NCBI RefSeq assembly: GCF_001305965.1
Contig: NZ_JXQC01000003.1
Location: 2,105,643-2,169,642, forward strand
Reading direction: 5' to 3'
Length of the DNA stretch: 64,000 bases
DNA from: Erythrobacter sp. SG61-1L
GTDB lineage: Bacteria > Pseudomonadota > Alphaproteobacteria > Sphingomonadales > Sphingomonadaceae
Part shown: positions 1-8,731 of the stretch, one piece after another
Layout: each line of letters starts with the position of its first letter
Numbering within the stretch: position 1 is the stretch's first letter
Made by a program: the position numbers and the translations under genes
Notes under the pieces: model-generated
What the model saw: only the letters and a program-made list of their open reading frames with translations
What the model was told of the DNA's origin: nothing
The model's database searches: none

Positions 1-816
1 AACGGTTCCGTCATTGGTCAAGGTCGCATTGCGGCCTTCCTGCTCTGGGGTTGCGCCCAGCTGGACTGCGGTGGGAACCAGCGCACCGGGCACCATGGGG
101 TTGTATTGTCCATAGGCGCTGATCGTGCCGTGATTCTCGACAGTGCCGCCACCGGTCAGGATTGCGCCGAAAGTCTCCCCAGTGATCAAGCCGCCGTTGT
201 TATTGACGATCGATCCCACACCCTCCGCGTCTTCGGCAATCGCGTCGGAGAATTCCGAAATGGAAACACCGACGCCGTTGACGCCGCTCCCAAACTGGCC
301 GTTGGCCCCTCGGATCGTACCGCTGTTGGTGACGCTGCCCCCACCCACCAGTGATACGCCCGAACCTGCCTCGCCGCTGACCGCGCCGCTGTTGACGACA
401 ACAGTATTTGCCGCGCGGGCTTCAGGCGGCAACTCATCGTCATTTTCGTCTTCGCTGTAGAAGTGCGAAGTGATGATGCCGTTGGCCGCGCCGCTGATCT
501 CTCCGCTATTGGTGATGCTGGATCCGGCCTGAGCAATGACTATACCGCCGCTGGGGCGGCTGCCCATTTCGAGTGAGCCAGTGCCTTCGCCCCGGACCGT
601 CCCGGCATTGTCGACGACAACCGCGCCATTGTCAGCATAGATGCCGATATCGGTGCCGGAGATTTCTTCGTCCTCGGCAACGGTCACTTCCAGAATGTCG
701 GGCTGATCGTTGTGAATGCCGAAGGATTCCGCCTGCGCGGGTGACGCCAGTTGCAGGGCGGCAAGCCCGGCAATTGCGCTGGTGGTGAGCAGAAGCGACT
801 TGGAAATGGAAGACAT
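1..816 (-). CDS. Secreted beta-helix (autotransporter-like) protein, N-terminal part, partial
   Basis: An open frame of 272 codons starts at an ATG at 816-814 and runs off the left edge of the window, so the C-terminus is not seen. Residues 1-29 form a clear signal peptide ending in SPAQA. After it come repeated short turns of the form N-x-G-x-[IV]-x-G (NAGTVRGEG, NSGEISGAA, NSGAVSGEA, NSGTIRGAN), the usual look of a parallel beta-helix passenger domain of a type V autotransporter or large adhesin. A very acidic stretch (SEDENDDE) lies near residue 95. The translocator domain that would prove an autotransporter is outside the window, so a secreted protein of another type remains possible. Export is well supported, the exact class less so. 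Confidence 0.75.
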   Translation of the reverse strand, partial: MSSISKSLLLTTSAIAGLAALQLASPAQAESFGIHNDQPDILEVTVAEDEEISGTDIGIYADNGAVVVDNAGTVRGEGTGSLEMGSRPSGGIVIAQAGSSITNSGEISGAANGIITSHFYSEDENDDELPPEARAANTVVVNSGAVSGEAGSGVSLVGGGSVTNSGTIRGANGQFGSGVNGVGVSISEFSDAIAEDAEGVGSIVNNNGGLITGETFGAILTGGGTVENHGTISAYGQYNPMVPGALVPTAVQLGATPEQEGRNATLTNDGTV

Positions 817-1080
817 GATCTCAAAGGCCCCGTTTAATTGTCGATGCGCAGGTCGAACATGCCAGGGTACGTACAGTCCCGGTCCGGCTCCATTCGCAGC
901 GCTGATCGCGATCCAAGGAGGTGGGGGAGCCTCCAGCCATTCGGGGTCGCATCGAAAGACTGGAGGCAGGATTTACCGCCTTCCGGCCATGCGCGTTGCC
1001 ATCAGGCAGCTGTGCACGTCAGGAAGCCGGGCGTTCCTTGCACCCTCGGCCACAGAACTAATTGGGCTGTCGTAATCCCG

Positions 1081-1102
1081 TCATCCCCCGCATGGGGGAT
1101 GA
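1081..1102 (-). terminator. Hairpin directly after the LuxR-type gene
   Basis: A perfect 9-bp inverted repeat TCATCCCCC / GGGGGATGA with a GCAT loop directly follows the stop codon of the regulator at 1103. There is no clear T-run, so it may act as a 3' end stabiliser or a weak terminator rather than a classical intrinsic terminator. Confidence 0.5.
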
Positions 1103-2209
1103 TCAGGCAAATATCGGGGCTAGCAGGCGGATCAGCGCGGCCTCGTTATCGATGCCGCATTTCTGATAGATCTGCTTGATCTGGCCACGCAGCGTTTCCG
1201 CCGTAACTTGCCGTTCTTCGGCGATTTGCGCTCGGCCCTTGCCTTCGAACAGGCGCAGGGCGATGTCCGCTTCTGCCGGGCTCAGGCGATAGATTACCGA
1301 CAGGAATTGCGTTACCCCCGCGCGATCGCGCCGGGGGGAATTGGCAATCAGAATGATATGGGGCAGTTGGCCCAGCGACCATTCCCTCTCCGGCAAGCGG
1401 AACCCTTCGATCATTAACGGCGGCTGCCCGGCGCCGGAGGCAAGCTGGGTGCGCATATGCGCACGGCCGCCATCCATGATGAGCTCGTCAATCAGACGGC
1501 GAAGCGAGCAAGGCTTCCCAGCGGCATCGATGGTCTTGCCAATTTTCCTGACGCTGCCCGACAACAGCAGCGCCTCGGCGGCAGAGGTGTAGGCCAGCAG
1601 CTGGCCGCGCGCGTCAAGGATGAACGCGTTGATGGCGATGGCGTCAAACGCGCCGGCCAACAATTGCGCCTGCTGGCCTTCCAGCTTTTCCTGCAGCCGC
1701 GCCGCGCGCTGTGCCGCTGCTGCAGCCTGTTTGAACACAAGCCGCTGGTCAGGGGTGGTTCTGCCATCGCGACGGCTGCGCAGAGTTGCCAGACCTATTA
1801 CACCAAAATCATCGATTACTAAGTTTGCTTGGCATCCGAATGGAATATCCACTTCCTCACACCATTGGACATAATCGTGCGATGCAAGAGAACATATTGC
1901 CTCATCATAGTGCTTCTCATGTAGGAGCTCATCATAGCAGCCACGAGAAATGTAATAGTTCGATGCAGAAACGCGGAAATTGAATTCCTCTTTATACCAA
2001 CCTTGCTTGGCAAAAAAATCAGCCAATCCATCATCAAAATTGGTGAAGATGTTGAACAGAACCCCCCTCGCTCTGCCGACACCAATTAGTTGGCCTGACC
2101 TCGAACCTGTATAGCTCGCCATTGCGTCCAGTCCTGCATACCACTTTTCTGGCTGCAACGCGGCCTGCATGAACAGGTCATTCCAATCAGGTTGGTCTTT
2201 GCGCCCCAT
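1103..2209 (-). CDS. LuxR-family helix-turn-helix transcriptional regulator
   Basis: The last ~60 residues are a GerE/LuxR-type DNA-binding domain (RLSPAEADIALRLFEGKG, then QIAEERQVTAETLRGQI, then KQIYQKCGI). The N-terminal ~300 residues form a sensory part with no motif I recognise; residues ~215-290 resemble a degenerate PAS domain (FILDARGQLLAYTSAAEALL). The frame can be extended upstream to a TTG at 2263, but the ATG at 2209 gives a natural N-terminus (MGRKDQPDWND). The 5' third (about 1790-2100) is visibly richer in A+T than the rest, which may point to a mosaic origin. It is a single gene with a hairpin behind it, and no target is evident. The divergent beta-helix gene is a neighbour but not an obvious partner. 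Confidence 0.8.
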   Translation of the reverse strand: MGRKDQPDWNDLFMQAALQPEKWYAGLDAMASYTGSRSGQLIGVGRARGVLFNIFTNFDDGLADFFAKQGWYKEEFNFRVSASNYYISRGCYDELLHEKHYDEAICSLASHDYVQWCEEVDIPFGCQANLVIDDFGVIGLATLRSRRDGRTTPDQRLVFKQAAAAAQRAARLQEKLEGQQAQLLAGAFDAIAINAFILDARGQLLAYTSAAEALLLSGSVRKIGKTIDAAGKPCSLRRLIDELIMDGGRAHMRTQLASGAGQPPLMIEGFRLPEREWSLGQLPHIILIANSPRRDRAGVTQFLSVIYRLSPAEADIALRLFEGKGRAQIAEERQVTAETLRGQIKQIYQKCGIDNEAALIRLLAPIFA

Positions 2210-2307
2210 TAGGTCTTCATCCGATCGAACGCCAATGTGGCTGACGATCCCAGAGCCCGTCAATCGCTAACCGCTTGAAGGGTGGCACAAAAGTAAACTG
2301 AGTCCGG

Positions 2308-2646
2308 TCAGCGTTTTTTCTTTGCCGTAGTTGCGGTGAAATCCGGATCCTTGTTCGCCACCCAATCGACAAATTTGCGCACGGCGGGATTTGCCAGCAA
2401 AGCCTCTACATCCAGCCCATGGCGCTGCAGTTCGGAATTGGTGAAATTGGCGATCAGCGTTTGCTGGCAAATCGGATGCATAGGCACGACATCGCGCCCA
2501 CCCCGGCTCTTGGGGACGGGATGATGCCAGACAATGGTCTTGCCCGTGGGCCGGCCACAGAGCCAGCAAGGCACAACCGCCTCCGGAGCCTCTTCCTCAC
2601 GGTGCGATTCTCCATAGGGATCATGCTTGGAATATTTGCGGGCCAT
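2308..2646 (-). CDS. Small HNH-endonuclease-fold protein
   Basis: 112 residues. A CxxC pair (C27, C30), an HH pair (H41-H42) followed by P-x-S-x-G-G, and a second metal site HPxC (H57, C60) match the HNH/McrA-type zinc-finger nuclease fold seen in small stand-alone bacterial proteins. The C-terminus is basic and ends in AKKKR. Members occur as orphan genes and in phages, and their substrates are mostly unknown. The usual third histidine of an active HNH motif is not obvious because the last block reads HPICQQ, so nuclease activity is not assured. It stands alone, with no operon partner. Confidence 0.7.
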   Translation of the reverse strand: MARKYSKHDPYGESHREEEAPEAVVPCWLCGRPTGKTIVWHHPVPKSRGGRDVVPMHPICQQTLIANFTNSELQRHGLDVEALLANPAVRKFVDWVANKDPDFTATTAKKKR

Positions 2647-2997
2647 GCGTCTGCCTGAATTGCCTGAACTTGCGCTCTCAACCCTATAGTGGCTGCGGCC
2701 GGCATTTCCGCACTATTATCTTAAACCCGGATGTCCGGGAGATCGCCAGATGCCCTCGCATATGCGCCTGCACCAGCGTCTCGCGTCTCTCTCCATGGCA
2801 CAGCTTGGCCGGTGCAGTGGCCACTTCACCTCACCGGTCACTGCTCGCGCTATGAGGCATCGGATGCTCTCTCAGCGAGGCCCTTCCAGCTTTGCTCTGG
2901 ACAGGTCGTGACAAAATAATGGGTATCGGCCGAATCACAGTGATCGGCTGATCGCCAGCCCAGTGCGGTGATCTTCTCCGTTTGAAGGCATCCGATT
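2647..2997. other. Intergenic region with a shared upstream motif
   Basis: About 350 bases without a supported gene. A short frame at 2750-2917 has no features of a real protein. The notable item is ACAGGTCGTGACA at 2901-2913, which recurs exactly upstream of two genes in the 35-38 kb island (see 35218 and 38159). A GAAGG ribosome binding site at 2984-2988 serves the gene starting at 2998. Confidence 0.5.
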
Positions 2998-3705
2998 ATG
3001 GACCTTGATAGCCCCACCAACTCCGCCCCTACCACTGCATGCAATATCACTGCCAGGCCGGGTTATGAGCTCTGCGACATTGCAGAGGGCAACGCTTACC
3101 TGGTCAGCGACCACTGCGCCTTCGCGCAACTGGCAATTACCGAGATTGGCAATGCCGAGTTCCCGCTCGACCAGCGCCAGCAGGCTCTCGATACGCTGTG
3201 CACCTCGACCCATTGCGCGCTCGTACTGAGCGGGGCCCTCGCAAGCGATCCTGATTATGCTGGAGACGCCTTCGCCGGGATCGCGGAGATCTTCACCAAA
3301 ATCGATAGCCTTGTGACCAATATGCTGGAAAGCAGCGTGCTGAACGCCTTCGGGTCTGACGAAGAGCTCGAGGAGCATATCGGCCCGGCTCGCGAACTCA
3401 CCGACAATCTCGATCTTTCGGCACAGGCAATCGAGCTGGCGTGCGAGATCGCATTCGCCTGTCAGCGTCAGGGGCGCGATGTCGTGCCCATGGTGCTTGC
3501 CATGCGGTGGCTTGCCATTCTCCTTGCAGGAATTGGTGGCAATTCCGTGGTCAGGTTGAAGTGTGAGAGGTTTACTCCGGGCGAACAGCGCGCCGAGATG
3601 ATGATCTCGCTCAAGTCGGCCCAGGTCGGGGCGCAGATCTATCAGGCCCTTCAGCGTATCAACGCCTCGTGGGAGAATGGTACCGAAGCGCCCTGCCGCA
3701 CCTGA
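2998..3705 (+). CDS. Hypothetical protein, orphan gene with its own terminator
   Basis: 235 residues, not recognised. The protein is helical and rich in Ala, Leu and acidic residues, with no signal peptide. A short hydrophobic run (VLAMRWLAILLAGIGGN, near residue 170) could be one membrane-associated or buried helix. GAAGG lies nine bases before the ATG, and a strong intrinsic terminator follows 45 bases after the stop, which supports this strand over the equally long antisense frame. The ACAGGTCGTGACA motif 85 bases upstream is shared with genes of the 35-38 kb island, suggesting the same mobile gene pool or the same regulator. The function is unknown. Confidence 0.6.
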   Translation: MDLDSPTNSAPTTACNITARPGYELCDIAEGNAYLVSDHCAFAQLAITEIGNAEFPLDQRQQALDTLCTSTHCALVLSGALASDPDYAGDAFAGIAEIFTKIDSLVTNMLESSVLNAFGSDEELEEHIGPARELTDNLDLSAQAIELACEIAFACQRQGRDVVPMVLAMRWLAILLAGIGGNSVVRLKCERFTPGEQRAEMMISLKSAQVGAQIYQALQRINASWENGTEAPCRT

Positions 3706-3749
3706 TTGCACCGGCAGATCCCGGCAAGCAGGATCACAAGATTGAAAAG

Positions 3750-3785
3750 ACGGGCCCCTTCACATCTGAAGGGGTCCGTTTTTCT
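3750..3785 (+). terminator. Intrinsic terminator
   Basis: The stem ACGGGCCCCTTC / GAAGGGGTCCGT with an ACATCT loop and one G:T pair is followed by TTTTT. It terminates the gene ending at 3705. Confidence 0.9.
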
Positions 3786-3920
3786 ATATGAGAAGCCAAG
3801 ACACATGATCGCGTGTCGGTACAGATAAAACGATGGCTTCGCGGTCTGCGAGAGTCGTCTTGAAGCAGCGTGAATGAATGCAAAGGACGCCGTCCAATCG
3901 CATGACCTCCATCCTCGCGG

Positions 3921-4328
3921 TGACCCTGTCCCGTAAAATGCCTCCAGTGAGAATAAGAGAAATCTGGCCAAATCGAAGCTGACAAGAGCCGGAAGTTTTG
4001 CATGAAGAAGTCGACGTTCACGGGCGAACAGATCGCACTTGTGCTGCGGCAGGCCGAGGTGGGAACGCCGGTTGCCGAGGTTTGCCGGAAGATGGGCGTA
4101 TCGGAGGCGACCTACTACCACTGGAAGCAGGTTTATGGTGGGCTTGGTCCATCGGAGCTGCCCAAGATGCGCCAGCTTGAGGAAGAAAATCAGAAGCTCA
4201 AGCGGCTCGTGGCGGATCTGTCGCTGGATAAGGCCATGCTCCAGGAAGTTCTGGCAAAAAAGTGTAGCGCCTGGTCGGCTCCGCGAGATCGTCCATTGGG
4301 TGCAGGATTGTTATCGGGTGGCCTAATG
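3921..4328 (+). mobile_element. IS3-family insertion sequence remnant
   Basis: The stretch holds a likely left end (TGACCCTGTCCCG at 3921), a nearly complete orfA, and only the first ~16 codons of orfB, read in another frame as LREIVHWVQDCYRVA up to 4325. The rest of orfB and the right end are missing, so the element cannot move by itself. The left end is inferred from the TG dinucleotide and distance; no matching right inverted repeat can be shown. Confidence 0.7.
4002..4328 (+). pseudogene. IS3-family OrfA, C-terminally damaged
   Basis: Starts MKKSTFTGEQIALVLRQAEV, the typical OrfA helix-turn-helix (VAEVCRKMGVSEATYYHWK), followed by the leucine-zipper-like stretch LEEENQKLKRLVADLSLDK. Normal homology stops after about LQEVLAKK (residue 86). 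The frame then continues to 4466 through foreign sequence, giving a 154-residue hybrid with no sense beyond the break. OrfA proteins bind the IS ends and help form the OrfAB transposase, so this one is non-functional without orfB. Confidence 0.75.
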
Positions 4329-4341
4329 AACAAAGAGCAGG

Positions 4342-4386
4342 TTTCAGGGATCCGATCTGAGTTGCTGAACAGCCGCTATGTCGGCG
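4342..4386. repeat. Spaced repeat, copy 1
   Basis: TTTCAGGGATCC (4342-4353), 19 unrelated bases, then CCGCTATGTCGGCG (4373-4386). The same two blocks with exactly the same 19-base gap occur at 31722-31766. Both copies sit at genome scars: here directly behind the IS3 remnant, there beside the truncated queF. Confidence 0.6.
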
Positions 4387-4394
4387 CAGTTGGA

Positions 4395-4601
4395 CTAACG
4401 AAGTGTGACGTCGCCCCCGCAACAATGTCCCCAAATTCTCTTCAAAAAGTCCCGGTCAATCCTTAGAACAACTGTCGGATTTTCACCTCCGCACGGTAGA
4501 TTCCAATACACCTCAGCGTTCGCCATCGCGGCTCGCCAGCTTTGCCAGGCTGGATTCCTCTCCGGCGGAAGCCTGACCGTCAGGTGCACCATCTCGACCA
4601 T
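4395..4601 (-). CDS. Small hypothetical protein
   Basis: 68 residues starting MVEMVHLTVRLPPERNPAWQ, with GGAG about ten bases upstream of the ATG. It has two Cys near the C-terminus (HCCGG), a Trp-rich composition and no signal peptide. It lies between the IS remnant and the G8-domain gene on the opposite strand. Composition is protein-like, but there is no family match I can recall, so this could be a chance frame or a truncated gene. Confidence 0.35.
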   Translation of the reverse strand: MVEMVHLTVRLPPERNPAWQSWRAAMANAEVYWNLPCGGENPTVVLRIDRDFLKRIWGHCCGGDVTLR

Positions 4602-4757
4602 AGAGAACTCCGTTTTCACTCATTATTCCCTATCTCCAAGCCCACGATTGCGTACCCAGCCTAAGAGAGGTCTTGGCAAAGCGAGCCATCCAAGGCACGC
4701 TTATTGCCAAAATCAAAAATGGCGGACATGAGGTTCCGCTTGGGAGGGAAGTATTTC

Positions 4758-7490
4758 ATGATTACGCACTCTCGCCTGCACATAGTCTCGTGGCTTTTGT
4801 CGGTATCAGCCCTGCTTGGCGCGGGTTCGACCGCCGCCGCGCAGGATCATGCCCATGCCGACATTCCGGCAGAGGCGCCTGCTTCGATGCGGTCGCTCAG
4901 CTGGTCCGATCCCTCCGCCTGGCCGGATGGCAAGGTTCCGGGCGAAGGCGATGTGGTGACCATTACCCGCGACATGGACGTGCTGCTCGACGTCAGCCCG
5001 CCAGCGCTGCGCAGCATCACGGTGCAAGGCAAGCTAACCTTCGCCGACGAGCGCGATCTCGACCTGGTCACCGACTGGATCTTCGTCTCTGGCGGGGAGG
5101 TGCAGATCGGCACAGAGGACCGCCCGTTCCAACACAACGCCAAGATCACGCTGACCGACGCCGTACCGGGTGAGGACGTCAACACGATGGGCGACCGCGG
5201 TATCATCTTGCTGCGCGGTACGCTCAACATGCACGGCAACCGCGATCACACCTGGACCAAGCTGTCGAGCACGGCAGAGGCCGGCGCCACCAGCATCGAG
5301 GTACTCGACGCCTCCGAATGGCGCACGGGCGACGAGATCGTGCTCGCCTCGACCGACTTCAATCCGCGTCAGGCGGAGCGCCGGACGATCACTCGCGTGA
5401 GTGGCAACAAGATCAGCTTCGCCGAGCCGCTGGTATATATGCACTACGGCGAGATCACTTTCGGCGTCGATGAGCGCGGCGAAGTCGCTTTGCTGACGCG
5501 CAACATCAAGGTGCAGGCCTCCGAGGATGCAGCAGAAAGCTACATCGGCGGCCACATAATGGCGATGGCCGGCTCGAAGCTCTATGTCGACGGCGTGGAA
5601 CTCAACCGGATGGGCCAGCACCTCACGCTCGCCCGATACCCGATCCACTTCCACATCCTGGGCGAAGGCGCAGGCATGTATGTCCGCAACACGGCGATCC
5701 ACGACACCTACAACCGCTGCGTCACGGTGCACGGGACGGACAATCTGAAGATCGAGAACAATGTGACCTACAACACAGTGGGCCACTGCTTCTTCATGGA
5801 AGACGGGATCGAGAAGGGAAACCAGTTCGTCAGGAACCTGGCCATCCAGACCAAGTGTCATCCGACATTGGACTGCGTGCCCATGAATCTCGCCGCCAAC
5901 GGAGAGAAGGTCTCCCATTACGAGAGTTTTGCGGCCGAAAGGCAAGCCAGCTTCCACAGTGGAAACACTCTTCTGCCTTCGGACAATACGGTGGCATCCT
6001 ATTGGATCACCAACCCGGACAACAGCTATATAAACAATGTGGCGGCCGGTTCCGATCAGATCGGCTTCTGGCTGTCAATCCCGGAACACCCCAATGGTGC
6101 CTTCCAGGGTACGGAAGTCAGCCTCAATACCTGGCCGCGCCGTACGCCGCTGCGCGAATTCAGGGGCAACACAGCCCATTCCAACTTCGACGGGTTTCTG
6201 ATCGACCGGCACATCGACCAAGACAACACCTTTGGGCTGGCCTCCATTCCGTTGCTACCTTTGACCGATCCCACCGATCTGGAGAGCGACGTGATGGAGA
6301 CGCACTTCGAGAACCTGACCGCCTACAAGAACCGCAATGGCGGTCTGTGGGGCCGGGGAGACCTTTACGCGTACAGCAACATGAAACTTGCTGACAATGC
6401 CATCGGCATGACGCAGGCCGCCGGCGATATCGGGAGCCTGCCTTTCAGTTCACGTCTGGTTAACTCGCTGGTCGTGGGCGAGACCGACAATATCGGCAAT
6501 CCCGCGACGCCGGAGGAGATCGCCTATGGCCGCAGTCTGCCCAAGCCCTCCATCCCGGACTTCCCCATCCGCGGCTACGAATATTACGATTACCGCGACG
6601 ATGTGGTGAACACGACCTTCGTGAACTTCCAGGACAACGACCAGCGAAAGACAGGAGCGCTGTCCTTCCTGCTGTTCACCAGTGCGGGGCTTAGTACCGG
6701 AAGCACCATCAGCGGTGCTGAGTTCGTCAATGCCAAGCCGGTCTATTTTCCGAAGTACGATTCCCGGTTTGATAACGACAACCGCGGCGGCGACGCTTAT
6801 CGGACCCTGTCCTTCCGCGACCTGGACGGTTCGGTGACCGGCATCCCCAATTCCCAGATCCTGCTGCACGACGGCGAAAATGACAGCGTCGCCACCGACG
6901 ACAGCTGCGAGATTCATCCCAGCTGGAACGCTTCCGTGTGCACAGGCGATATCGGACGCTTGAATCTCTCGGACAGCAGGGGCGAGCTTCCAGGCGCAGT
7001 CGATCTAGAATCCCGCACCGCCCGGTTCGCCCTGCTCGCTTCGCTGGGCCCTAATGCCCCGGACACGCCCCTTGTCCGGGCCCAGCGTGCAGCCCTGTTC
7101 TCCCCCCGTCCTCCGCAGGCGCCCATCGCGCTCGTTCGCAACGGCAAGGAATTCAAGATCGCGGGCGACCAGAGCACCGTGCGTGCCGGCTCCGAGATCC
7201 AGGTAAAAACCGAAAGGCCGGAAGTCACTCTCAGTCTGGCCGAAATGGACGAGGGTTCATGGGTCGTGTTTGAATTGCCGGGTTTCACCAGTGCAAATTC
7301 AGGAACGGAACAGGGCAGCATGGACGCATTGCGCAATGCCAACGAGACTTCCTATTTCAGGGGTGGAGACTCCCTCTGGGTCAAGCTGGTGGCCAGTGCT
7401 CCGATCCTGCCAGTCATTCGTCCAACGGATCTGCAAGCTAGAATAGCGGTCAGCAGGGAAGGCCGCGGCGGCTCACGCCCACACAAATAA
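4758..7490 (+). CDS. Secreted G8-domain, right-handed beta-helix protein
   Basis: 910 residues. Residues 1-29 are a signal peptide ending in STAAAQ. A G8 domain follows (about 48-165: WSDPSAWPDGKVPGEGD, then SITVQGKLTFAD, then ISGGEVQIGT-like strands), a domain named for eight conserved glycines and known from human CEMIP, TMEM2 and PKHD1-type proteins. Residues ~170-480 carry the right-handed beta-helix repeats typical of the CEMIP/TMEM2 group (YPIHFHILGEG, RNTAIHDTYNRCVTVHGT, NNVTYNTVGHCFFMEDG). In animals these relatives degrade or bind hyaluronan; a polysaccharide-binding or -cleaving role here is inference only. The start at 4758 is chosen because GGAGGG lies nine bases upstream and the signal peptide begins there. 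It is a stand-alone gene in an accessory region. Confidence 0.85.
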   Translation: MITHSRLHIVSWLLSVSALLGAGSTAAAQDHAHADIPAEAPASMRSLSWSDPSAWPDGKVPGEGDVVTITRDMDVLLDVSPPALRSITVQGKLTFADERDLDLVTDWIFVSGGEVQIGTEDRPFQHNAKITLTDAVPGEDVNTMGDRGIILLRGTLNMHGNRDHTWTKLSSTAEAGATSIEVLDASEWRTGDEIVLASTDFNPRQAERRTITRVSGNKISFAEPLVYMHYGEITFGVDERGEVALLTRNIKVQASEDAAESYIGGHIMAMAGSKLYVDGVELNRMGQHLTLARYPIHFHILGEGAGMYVRNTAIHDTYNRCVTVHGTDNLKIENNVTYNTVGHCFFMEDGIEKGNQFVRNLAIQTKCHPTLDCVPMNLAANGEKVSHYESFAAERQASFHSGNTLLPSDNTVASYWITNPDNSYINNVAAGSDQIGFWLSIPEHPNGAFQGTEVSLNTWPRRTPLREFRGNTAHSNFDGFLIDRHIDQDNTFGLASIPLLPLTDPTDLESDVMETHFENLTAYKNRNGGLWGRGDLYAYSNMKLADNAIGMTQAAGDIGSLPFSSRLVNSLVVGETDNIGNPATPEEIAYGRSLPKPSIPDFPIRGYEYYDYRDDVVNTTFVNFQDNDQRKTGALSFLLFTSAGLSTGSTISGAEFVNAKPVYFPKYDSRFDNDNRGGDAYRTLSFRDLDGSVTGIPNSQILLHDGENDSVATDDSCEIHPSWNASVCTGDIGRLNLSDSRGELPGAVDLESRTARFALLASLGPNAPDTPLVRAQRAALFSPRPPQAPIALVRNGKEFKIAGDQSTVRAGSEIQVKTERPEVTLSLAEMDEGSWVVFELPGFTSANSGTEQGSMDALRNANETSYFRGGDSLWVKLVASAPILPVIRPTDLQARIAVSREGRGGSRPHK

Positions 7491-7766
7491 TGCGACGGCG
7501 GACTGCTGGAACTGGTACTGCTCTCGCGAGGAAATTGCTTCACCGCGAGCGCAGCATACCGCGCATCATCCTTCAATGCGCAAGCCCCTCTCAGGAGGGC
7601 TCCATCGCGATCGCAAGCGAGGACGATCTCTGCCTAGCTCTTGATCGGCTCACGCAGGGCGTAACATAGGAAGGGCCTAACAGTTGGTCTGACAATGCAA
7701 AGCAACTCTGATGACCAGTTTCAACGGAGCAATCTGAGCCAGCGAAAGGCCGACTTGTTGGCGGCT

Positions 7767-8093
7767 TCAATCATCTACATCGGTCAACCAAGCTGGCATG
7801 TCCAGCCTGGCATGAAGCACGCGCCAGACATCCACATGGGTCTCGAATTCAAGGTAGAAAACGAGCCAAGGGAACCTTTTCAACCCTATGGTCCTCAACC
7901 CTGGCAGGTTCAGATCATGCGCCCACCGCGTGGATCCTGCCGCGGGCATTTCACCGATAAAGGTATAGGCTTGCTCAAGTGCATCAATGAAGTCGGCTGC
8001 CACATCCGCGCCGGCTTCGTCCGCGTAATACTCGACCGCGAGATCGACGTCCGCATGCGCTCTGGCGCGCGGTATAACCGGTTTTGCAGTCAC
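7767..8093 (-). CDS. parE: ParE-type toxin of a toxin-antitoxin pair
   Basis: 108 residues of the RelE/ParE fold: an N-terminal helix with ARAHADVDLAVEYYADEAG, then GLRTIGLKRFPWLVFYLEFE and the closing strand VDVWRVLHARLDMPAWL. ParE proteins poison DNA gyrase; RelE relatives cut mRNA at the ribosome. The GTG start at 8093 overlaps the antitoxin stop in GTGA, so the two are translationally coupled. The tip of the protein ends in LTDVDD. Complete in length for the family (~95-105), so probably functional. Confidence 0.85.
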   Translation of the reverse strand: MTAKPVIPRARAHADVDLAVEYYADEAGADVAADFIDALEQAYTFIGEMPAAGSTRWAHDLNLPGLRTIGLKRFPWLVFYLEFETHVDVWRVLHARLDMPAWLTDVDD

Positions 8094-8329
8094 GCTCTCG
8101 TGCGTTGCGTCACTCGGTCACGGAGGCCTTGGAAATATCCAGCATCGACCGGCGCGGTGGCTACAGAACTGGCGCCTTCCAGGAGCATTTCGCGAAGGCG
8201 CTGCATGTCCTGATCCTTGCGGATCAGCTCCCGCACATACTCGCTGCTTGTGCCATAACCACGCATATTGATCTGCTGGTCCACAAACGCCTTGAGGGCA
8301 TCCGGAAGCGAGATGTTCATCGTGGCCAT
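8090..8329 (-). CDS. parD: ParD-type antitoxin (ribbon-helix-helix)
   Basis: 79 residues, starting MATMNISLPDALKAFVDQQI: a ribbon-helix-helix DNA-binding domain followed by a flexible toxin-wrapping tail (RLREMLLEGASSVATAPVDA). The antitoxin neutralises the toxin directly downstream and normally represses their common promoter. The reading frame stays open to 8653, but that upstream part is antisense to an integrase remnant and is not coding; the ATG at 8329 gives the normal family length. Confidence 0.88.
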   Translation of the reverse strand: MATMNISLPDALKAFVDQQINMRGYGTSSEYVRELIRKDQDMQRLREMLLEGASSVATAPVDAGYFQGLRDRVTQRTRA

Positions 8330-8449
8330 GGGCCGTGATATAGTGAGTTTGGCAAAATTTGGCAAGCTGTCGCCCTGCTTAATAGCGGGATATGGTGCCA
8401 TTCCGATATCTTCTGACAGCCAATTCTGGCCATCGGAGTACAACCATGG

Positions 8450-8596
8450 GAAATTCAGACCTCGATCTACAAAGCCACAGGTAATATTCGCGCTGTGCAA
8501 ATCCTGCTCGGTCATACCAACATCGAAAACACCATCAGATATCTCAGCGTAGATGTCGATGATGCTTTGACGCTGTCCGAACGGACTGAAATTTGA
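8450..8596 (+). pseudogene. Tyrosine recombinase (integrase) C-terminal remnant
   Basis: The + frame 8450-8596 reads IYKATGNIRAVQILLGHTNI followed by ENTIRYLSVDVDDALTLSER and a stop. This is the end of a phage-type tyrosine recombinase: the LLGHT box with its conserved His and the RYL box with the catalytic Tyr. Everything upstream of the box, including the catalytic Arg, is gone. It marks an old integration or excision event at this spot. Such short-tailed integrases are common in sphingomonads. Confidence 0.8.
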
Positions 8597-8731
8597 GAAT
8601 TCCGGCTTCCTGAGATCTCCGGGTAGCCGGTTCACCATATGGACGACAGGCAAGGATCAACGAGTGCTTCCAGGCCCGAGAACGGTAACAATGTCGGCGG
8701 AATCTGCCTCCGCGACCCGACACCAAAATTC

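Noticed and set aside
2935-3711. 258-codon antisense frame opposite the orphan gene
   Set aside because: No ribosome site, composition typical of a mirror frame, and the terminator fits only the + strand gene.
8330-8653. N-terminal extension of the ParD frame
   Set aside because: It is antisense to the integrase remnant, and ParD has its full family length from 8329.
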